Shown here: positions 59,159 to 64,000 of the stretch, one piece after another
How positions within the stretch are numbered: position 1 is the stretch's first letter
Layout: every line of letters begins with the position of its first letter
From: Saccharothrix deserti
GTDB lineage: Bacteria > Actinomycetota > Actinomycetes > Mycobacteriales > Pseudonocardiaceae
Direction: 5' to 3'
Length of the DNA: 64,000 bases
Assembly: GCF_009769385.1 (NCBI RefSeq)
Contig: NZ_VKAB01000026.1
Coordinates: forward strand, 124,001 to 188,000
Translations under genes and position numbers: made by a program
Notes under the pieces: generated by a model
What the model was told of the DNA's origin: nothing
What the model saw: the letters and a program-made list of their open reading frames with translations, nothing else
The model's database searches: none

Positions 59159-61921
59159 TCAGCGCGGGGTGACCGGGCACCAAGACGCTTGGGAGACGTC
59201 GATGTCTTCGCGGTTCGGGTAGTCGCCGCAGAACGCGACGACCTTCGGCGGATTGCCCTGGTCGACGCGGAGCACGGCGAGGAACTTGTCGATCGGCACC
59301 TGGCCCCCGCTGAAGTCGATCACGCCGCTCTCCCCCGACAGCGGGCGGTCGCCGCCGATGTCGCTCATCTCCTTGCAGATGTGGCCTGGTGACACGGGAA
59401 TCCGGCCCAGCTGGTTCATGGCGTGCACGAAGAGGTACAGCGCGTCGTAGGTCAGCGCGGCGTGCCCGTCCAGCGACAGGTTCGCGTCCTCCTCGCACTC
59501 GTCCGGCATCAGTTCGCGCAACGCCTGGTTCATCTCGGTCGCCGCCGCGCAGCCCTGCGAACCGATCGCGAACGACACGTAGTCGAACGAGATCTCCGGG
59601 TGCTCGCCGCGCAACTCGCTGTCGGCGGCGTAACGGGCGATGTCGTCACCGGCGATCAGCTCGGGCGGACGGTTGCGGCAGCCGGCGCTGAGCCCGTCGC
59701 GCAGTTTGCCGAAGTCGGCCGGTCTGCCCGCGAAGAACACCACCTCGTCGGCGGCCACCGCGCACAACCGCTGCCCCAGTTGCCGGGCGTCCGCGCTCTG
59801 TCCGGTGCCCACCGGCCGGTACGGCTCCTCGCGCACGGTGAGGCCGGACTCGGTGAACCACACCTTCACGTCGTCACGCAGGTTGCTCGCGTAGGAGTCG
59901 GCCTCGTCGCTGGAGTGCACGATCACGACGCCCCGCTTGTCCGGGTACGCCACCCGCACGTGCCGCGCGACGACCTGCGCCTGGCGGTTGTTGGTCGGCG
60001 AGACCTGGAAGTACATCCGGGACGCGGTGGGCATGTTGTCGTCCGACAGGGTCGCGGCGACGACCGGCAGGCCGACGTCGCCGATCCGGGTGATGGTGTT
60101 CCTGGTCGGCGTGCTGCTCAACGCCATGCCCAGCACGCCGATGATGCTCTTGTCCCGTTCCAGCATCGACCCGAGCTTCTCCGCGACCACGTCACCGTGC
60201 TGCATCGCCGATCCCGCGTTGCTCAGCAGGACCCGGATCAGCGGCTCGTCGGAGTCGGTGCGCTGGAGCAGCCGTGCCTGCCGGGCCGCGATACCGACCA
60301 GCCGCGCGGTGTTGCTGGCCAGCGCCTCCCTGGCCGCGCCCATCGCCGACACGTACACCACTGTCGCGTAGGGACGGTCGGGGTCGAGCGCGTGCGCTTC
60401 CAGCACCCGCCGGTTCTGGCGCACGATCAGTTCCTGGACCCGGTTGAAGCGCTCGAGGTCTTCGCCGTCGGGCCGGCCGAACAGCGGCACGTGGCCCGTG
60501 GTGACGCCGACGCAGTCGTCACCGACCCGTTGCAGGGTGTGCGCGTCGGGGTTGTCCCGGGCCAGGCCGCAGTGCTCGTACCGCCACAGTTCCTCCTCGG
60601 CGACGATCCCGCGCACGTGCCGGTAGCCGGCCGTCGCCACGGACGCGATCAGCAGCACGGCGACGATCGCGAGCACCGACGTGCGCGACCAGATCGGGGC
60701 CGGGCGCACGGACAGCGTCGCCATGGGCGGCACCTCGCCCCGGACGACGGGCACGGCGGGCACCTTGAGCGGCAGGAACCAGGCGGTGGGGCGGCGGGCG
60801 CGGCTGTCGGTGGCGAGCTTGCGCGCCCACGTCTCGTAGGCGTGGGTCGCCTGGCTCACCGGCGCCGGTTCGCGTTCGGCGGTCGTCTCGGCGTCCGGCG
60901 GCACCTTGGCGCTGCCGCTGATGATCACCAGCGGGTCGAACGCGCCGGTGTCGTTGCGGACGTCGTTGATGACCTTCAGCAGGGTGTAGCCGCCGTTGTC
61001 CCGGCGGATGCCGTCCAGCAGCACGACCGGGTACACGGTGCGGCGGGCCGACCGGATGCGCCACCACGACCGCCGGTACGCGCTGCGCACGTCCTCCAGG
61101 AACGCGTTGACCAGCAGCTTCGCCAGCTGGCCGGTGTCCTCGCGCGGATCGGCGCTCTGGCCGGGCACCAGGGCTGACGTCAGCCGCTCGGCGAAGCCGA
61201 TGAACGTGCCCGGGTCGTGCGGCGCGAGGTACGGCTGCCGCAGCAGCCACCGGTACTCGCTGCCCGGCACGAATCCGCGCAGCTTGGCCCGGAACAGGAA
61301 CGACGGCACCAGCCGCACCACCAACCGCACCCACCACGGCGCGGTCTCGGTGGCGTCGTCCAGCACTTCCCTGGGTAACAGGTCGTCGCCGCTGCGGCGA
61401 CGCAGGTCGCGTTCCCGCAGCCGGGTCAGCAGGGTCGCGGCGGCCTCCGCGTCCGCGCCGTCGAGGCGCTGGTTCATCAGCCAGTAGACGAGTTCGAAGC
61501 GGCGGAACTCGTGCCGCCCGTAGCGGCTGTTGACACCGGCGGACAGTTCGCGGGCGATCCGCACCAGCACCGAGCCGACGGCCTCGAACGTGGTCGGCCC
61601 GGAGGTGGTCGGCCCGGAGGTGGCGGACCCCGGTGTCGGCACGTCGGGGTCCGGGTCGGGGAAGCGGTGGTAGGCGTGCGGCACGCGGCCGGGGTGCGCG
61701 CCGCGCAGGTGCGCCTGGAGGGCTTGGAGCAGACCGGCGCTCTCCGTGCCGCGGACCAGGCAGACCAACGGGATGCCCCGATCGCCGCCCGCCCGCGCAC
61801 CCGCACGGCGGCCGGGCAGTTCACCGAACCGCGGGCGTTCGGTGAGGTCCTGCATCAGCTTCACCAGCTCGTCGACGACCTCGACGGACGAAAAGCGTTC
61901 CCCTGCACCGTGTTCGGCCAC
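59159..61921 (-). CDS. Large membrane receptor-like protein: cytosolic NTPase-like part plus extracytoplasmic ligand-binding domain
   Basis: The protein has 920 residues. The first 390 or so are cytosolic, with VELVKLMQDL-type helices, PLVCLVRGTE and YPVVLLDGIRRDNGGYTLLK resembling a degenerate P-loop domain without a clear Walker A. A single transmembrane helix (about 415-435, SVLAIVAVLLIASVATAGY) follows. The outer part (about 450-920) has the type I periplasmic-binding fold of branched-chain amino acid receptors (IIGVLGMALSSTPTRNTITR, RGVVIVHSSDEADSYASNL). GTG 61921 has an excellent GAGGAG. No transporter genes accompany it, so sensing is likelier than uptake. Confidence 0.75.
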   Translation of the reverse strand: MAEHGAGERFSSVEVVDELVKLMQDLTERPRFGELPGRRAGARAGGDRGIPLVCLVRGTESAGLLQALQAHLRGAHPGRVPHAYHRFPDPDPDVPTPGSATSGPTTSGPTTFEAVGSVLVRIARELSAGVNSRYGRHEFRRFELVYWLMNQRLDGADAEAAATLLTRLRERDLRRRSGDDLLPREVLDDATETAPWWVRLVVRLVPSFLFRAKLRGFVPGSEYRWLLRQPYLAPHDPGTFIGFAERLTSALVPGQSADPREDTGQLAKLLVNAFLEDVRSAYRRSWWRIRSARRTVYPVVLLDGIRRDNGGYTLLKVINDVRNDTGAFDPLVIISGSAKVPPDAETTAEREPAPVSQATHAYETWARKLATDSRARRPTAWFLPLKVPAVPVVRGEVPPMATLSVRPAPIWSRTSVLAIVAVLLIASVATAGYRHVRGIVAEEELWRYEHCGLARDNPDAHTLQRVGDDCVGVTTGHVPLFGRPDGEDLERFNRVQELIVRQNRRVLEAHALDPDRPYATVVYVSAMGAAREALASNTARLVGIAARQARLLQRTDSDEPLIRVLLSNAGSAMQHGDVVAEKLGSMLERDKSIIGVLGMALSSTPTRNTITRIGDVGLPVVAATLSDDNMPTASRMYFQVSPTNNRQAQVVARHVRVAYPDKRGVVIVHSSDEADSYASNLRDDVKVWFTESGLTVREEPYRPVGTGQSADARQLGQRLCAVAADEVVFFAGRPADFGKLRDGLSAGCRNRPPELIAGDDIARYAADSELRGEHPEISFDYVSFAIGSQGCAAATEMNQALRELMPDECEEDANLSLDGHAALTYDALYLFVHAMNQLGRIPVSPGHICKEMSDIGGDRPLSGESGVIDFSGGQVPIDKFLAVLRVDQGNPPKVVAFCGDYPNREDIDVSQASWCPVTPR

Positions 61922-62051
61922 CGGACTCCTCGTGCGGACCAGCCCCGTCCCACCCTCGCCGGCGTGACGCAGGACATCCGACTGTAGTCGTCCGGACGAT
62001 CAAAACCGGGCGTTCCGGCACGATCCGCCCACGTCACCGCACTCTTGCGGT

Positions 62052-62260
62052 TTGTCCGGCGCGCTGTCGGCGCTGCTCGGCGTGGACGTCGACCTGGTGG
62101 AGGCGGCGGACCCGGTGGCGAACGAGGCCCCCGGCTGGTCGAGGCGATCACGGCCGCGGTCTCCGGTGACGCGGCGGCACGGGCGCGACCGGCCTTGTCC
62201 GGGGCGTTGGGGGACGTGTCGGGCTGGTTCGACCCGACCGCGCCGCGCCCGGTGCCGTGA
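62052..62260 (+). pseudogene. Frameshifted small-gene remnant
   Basis: From TTG 62052 the frame reads LSGALSALLGVDVDLVEAAD and on to NEA. The G/C-third-position signal then switches frame to PRLVEAITAAVSGDAAARAR and ends WFDPTAPRPVP with a stop at 62260. Adding one C to the C5 run at 62128-62132 joins them into about 69 residues. No family is recognised and the start is uncertain. Confidence 0.4.
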
Positions 62261-62442
62261 CCGCCGCCGCCGCCGCGTTGGGACCGTCACGGCAACTCGC
62301 AAGCAACCTTCTCGGGGGTGTGGACGTCACAGTGAGTCCAGGGTTCGCGCCGTTCAGGGCCGGCCCGCACCCGCGACCGTTACCGTTCTGACATATGGGT
62401 GACCCTCCGAACGACGGAGAGTAGCCGTTACGACGCCCAAAC

Positions 62443-62456
62443 GTGACGCGCGTCAC
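62443..62456. promoter_or_regulatory. Crp-type palindrome upstream of the transglycosylase gene
   Basis: GTGACGCGCGTCAC is a perfect 14-bp palindrome and fits the actinobacterial Crp pattern GTG-N6-GNCAC. In mycobacteria the Crp homologue controls the resuscitation factor gene rpfA, also a muralytic gene, so cAMP control here is plausible. Confidence 0.5.
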
Positions 62457-62633
62457 CCATTGTCGTCCTGCGCTTGCCACCTCAAATCACCAACGGTTAC
62501 GTTCTCGGCCGCAGATCACGGTTCTATCACCGTACGGACACAGGGCCGACTCCCCCTTACAACGGGCCCGTGACCACCTGGATCCCCCGCCAGGTCCGGT
62601 GATGGAGATCCCCGACCGCAGGAGGCTGCACCG

Positions 62634-63464
62634 TTGGCTCGGCATGCTCGACATAAGAACAGCAGTGAACAGACAACCGTATTCATGCTCCCCGTACCCC
62701 CACCACCGCCACCCGGCTACCAGGGCGCGCACCGGGCAGAGGCGGAGCGGGTGCTCCCCCGACGTATCGCCAGTGTGGCGGTGGCCGTCGGCATCGCGTC
62801 CGGCGCGGGCGCCGGCGCACACGCCATGAGCGGGACGTTCAGCCCCGTCGCCGGCAGCCTGGACCTCGGCGGTGTGCCGGACGACACCGCGCAGACCGGC
62901 AAGGCCGAGACCGTGCACGCGATCAACCTCGGCTCGGAGACCGTCCGCATCCTCCGCCAGGAGCAGTTGACGGCGATGGAGACGTTCAACCAGGCCAGCG
63001 GCGTGGCGCAGAACGGCTACGCGGCGCGCAAGGCCGCCGAGGAGAAGGCGGCCGAGGACGCGCGGAAGGCGCAGGAGGCCGCTGACGCGGGCAAGCCCCC
63101 GAAGCAGCGGCAGGTCGAGGGCTGGATCCGTGAGGCCATCAAGATCATGGCCGCCAACGGCACCCCGGTCTCCGAGGCCAACATCGCCGATATCTACACG
63201 ATCATCATGAAGGAGTCCAACGGCAACCCGAACGCCATCAACACCTGGGACTCCAACGCCGCCAAGGGCACGCCGTCCAAGGGCCTGATGCAGTGCATCG
63301 ACCCGACGTTCCAGGCACACAAGCTGCCCGGGCACAACGACATCTACAACCCGGTCGACAACATCATCTGCGGCGTCCGCTACACCTTCGCCCGCTACGG
63401 CAGCTTCGAGCGGCACCCCGGTCTGGCCGGGATCCGGCGGGGCACCGGTTACGTCGGGTACTGA
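62634..63464 (+). CDS. Exported lytic transglycosylase (SLT domain)
   Basis: This 276-residue protein has an N-terminal cytosolic stretch MARHARHKNSSEQTT, a Pro-rich segment, one hydrophobic export/anchor region (about 45-65), and a helical linker rich in A, E and K (about 120-155). The C-terminal lysozyme-like domain has its catalytic Glu in IIMKESNGNPNAIN and the conserved GLMQCIDPTFQAH. It cleaves peptidoglycan glycan strands. TTG 62634 is supported by AGGAGG 8 nt upstream and the family-typical MARHARH start. A Crp-type site lies upstream. Confidence 0.88.
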   Translation: MARHARHKNSSEQTTVFMLPVPPPPPPGYQGAHRAEAERVLPRRIASVAVAVGIASGAGAGAHAMSGTFSPVAGSLDLGGVPDDTAQTGKAETVHAINLGSETVRILRQEQLTAMETFNQASGVAQNGYAARKAAEEKAAEDARKAQEAADAGKPPKQRQVEGWIREAIKIMAANGTPVSEANIADIYTIIMKESNGNPNAINTWDSNAAKGTPSKGLMQCIDPTFQAHKLPGHNDIYNPVDNIICGVRYTFARYGSFERHPGLAGIRRGTGYVGY

Positions 63465-63468
63465 GCGG

Positions 63469-64000
63469 ATGATCCCCGTCCCCTCGGGTCGGGTGACGCT
63501 CTCGCACCGCGGAGCGCAGCGCAGCTGGTCGGTCGACGTCGCGCCGTACGAGTTGGCGCCACACCCGGTGACCCAGGCGCGGTACGCGGAGGTGACGGGC
63601 CGACGGCCGAGCGCCGTGCGCGGCGACCGGTTACCCGTCGAGGGCGTGTCGTGGTTCGACGCGCTCCGGTTCTGCAACGCCCTGTCGGGCCTCGAAGGCC
63701 TGACACCCGCGTACCGGTTCGATGCCGACGACGTCGAGTGGGACGTCTCCGCCGACGGTTACCGGCTGCCGACCGAGGCCGAGTGGGAGCACGCGTGTCG
63801 TGCCGGCACGACCGGTGCGCGGTACGGGCCGCTGGACGACATCGCCTGGTACCGCGGCAACTCGGACGAGCGGATCCACGAGGTCGGCGGCAGGCGGCCC
63901 AACGCGTGGGGCCTGCACGACATGCTCGGCAACGTCTGGGAGTGGTGCTGGGACGTGCACGACGCCGAGGTCAAGGGCATCTACCGGGTCCTGCGCGGCG
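63469..64000 (+). CDS. Formylglycine-generating enzyme-family protein (3' end outside window)
   Basis: About 177 residues are visible. They show the SUMF1/FGE-sulfatase fold: PYELAPHPVTQARYAEVTG, PVEGVSWFDALRFCNALS, YRLPTEAEWEHACRAGT, and LGNVWEWCWD near the edge. Members oxidise cysteine to formylglycine or are sugar or ergothioneine-type enzymes, and the catalytic cysteines lie beyond the window. There is no signal peptide. ATG 63469 is 4 nt after the transglycosylase stop, with GAGCGG overlapping it, so the two are probably cotranscribed. Confidence 0.85.
   Translation, partial: MIPVPSGRVTLSHRGAQRSWSVDVAPYELAPHPVTQARYAEVTGRRPSAVRGDRLPVEGVSWFDALRFCNALSGLEGLTPAYRFDADDVEWDVSADGYRLPTEAEWEHACRAGTTGARYGPLDDIAWYRGNSDERIHEVGGRRPNAWGLHDMLGNVWEWCWDVHDAEVKGIYRVLRG

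Larger units (their letters stand above)
61922..62633. other. 712-bp region upstream of the transglycosylase gene
   Basis: Apart from a frameshifted gene remnant (62052-62260) no gene is supported. A hairpin CTCCG-AACGA-CGGAG (62405-62419) and a perfect palindrome (62443-62456) lie 180-230 bp before the transglycosylase start, so a long regulated leader is likely. No riboswitch could be recognised with confidence. Confidence 0.45.

Noticed and set aside
62261-62633. c-di-AMP (ydaO-type) riboswitch ahead of the transglycosylase gene
   Set aside because: Such riboswitches precede related genes in actinobacteria, but I could not match the conserved core segments. Only a simple hairpin and the palindrome are visible.

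Overview
The window is very GC-rich DNA with strong G/C bias at third codon positions and many GTG and TTG starts. Its gene content includes an F420-dependent LLM oxidoreductase, a mycothiol-type DinB protein, Hanks-type Ser/Thr kinases, SigE-type sigma/anti-sigma genes and a YbaB-like/type VII-like small-protein trio. It looks like the chromosome of a filamentous actinomycete, most likely Pseudonocardiaceae (Saccharothrix, Lentzea or Actinosynnema type). That placement is inference, because there is no marker gene. No tRNA, rRNA, CRISPR array or prophage was seen.

Layout. 1-4.2 kb: MocR regulator (cut by the window edge) divergent from an alpha/beta hydrolase, a soluble Ser/Thr kinase and a secreted lysyl-oxidase-like protein. 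4.4-21.1 kb: a surface-polysaccharide locus. It holds UDP-GlcNAc 2-epimerase, FAD oxidoreductase, GT2, a phosphoglycosyltransferase with a Thr-rich exported glycosidase-like protein, and a long minus-strand operon. The operon encodes an EamA carrier, polysaccharide deacetylase, O-antigen ligase-like polymerase, three GT4 enzymes, a chain-length protein, GT87 and a flippase, most joined by 1-4 nt start/stop overlaps, plus an unrecorded 41-codon ORF. Together these could make, flip, polymerise and modify an extracellular glycan.

21.5-34 kb: sigma/anti-sigma pair, methyltransferase, secreted protein, Sir2 deacetylase, a LacI-controlled glycosidase/mannonate dehydratase unit, DHFR-fold protein, double GNAT, DinB protein and a membrane Ser/Thr kinase. 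34-44.4 kb: a five-gene minus-strand operon (U32-like TIM barrel, two acyl-CoA-dehydrogenase-fold proteins, isopropylmalate-dehydrogenase-type enzyme, amidohydrolase) divergent from a quinone oxidoreductase and an LLM enzyme, followed by a CoA-transferase and a P450. The pathway is unknown. 44.5-53 kb: a ROK-regulated ribose-type sugar ABC importer with Gfo/Idh dehydrogenase and sugar isomerase, then a second ROK gene.

53-64 kb: a WD40-like protein and a DUF6939-like protein, a 1.5 kb IS110-family element, a cupin gene whose 3' end the element removed, a TetR regulator, a YbaB-like/type VII-like trio with a frameshift, a 920-residue membrane receptor-like protein, a lytic transglycosylase and the start of a formylglycine-generating-enzyme-like gene.

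The strongest discovery is in the IS110 element (55222-56722). Its 5' non-coding end can be read as a bridge RNA. One internal loop matches the flanking target DNA on both sides, and the second loop matches both ends of the element. Joining the two flanks at the CT core restores a longer, sensible C-terminus for the interrupted cupin. Joining the element ends creates a TTGACA-17-TCTAAT promoter pointing into the RNA. These agreements fix the element boundaries to the base.
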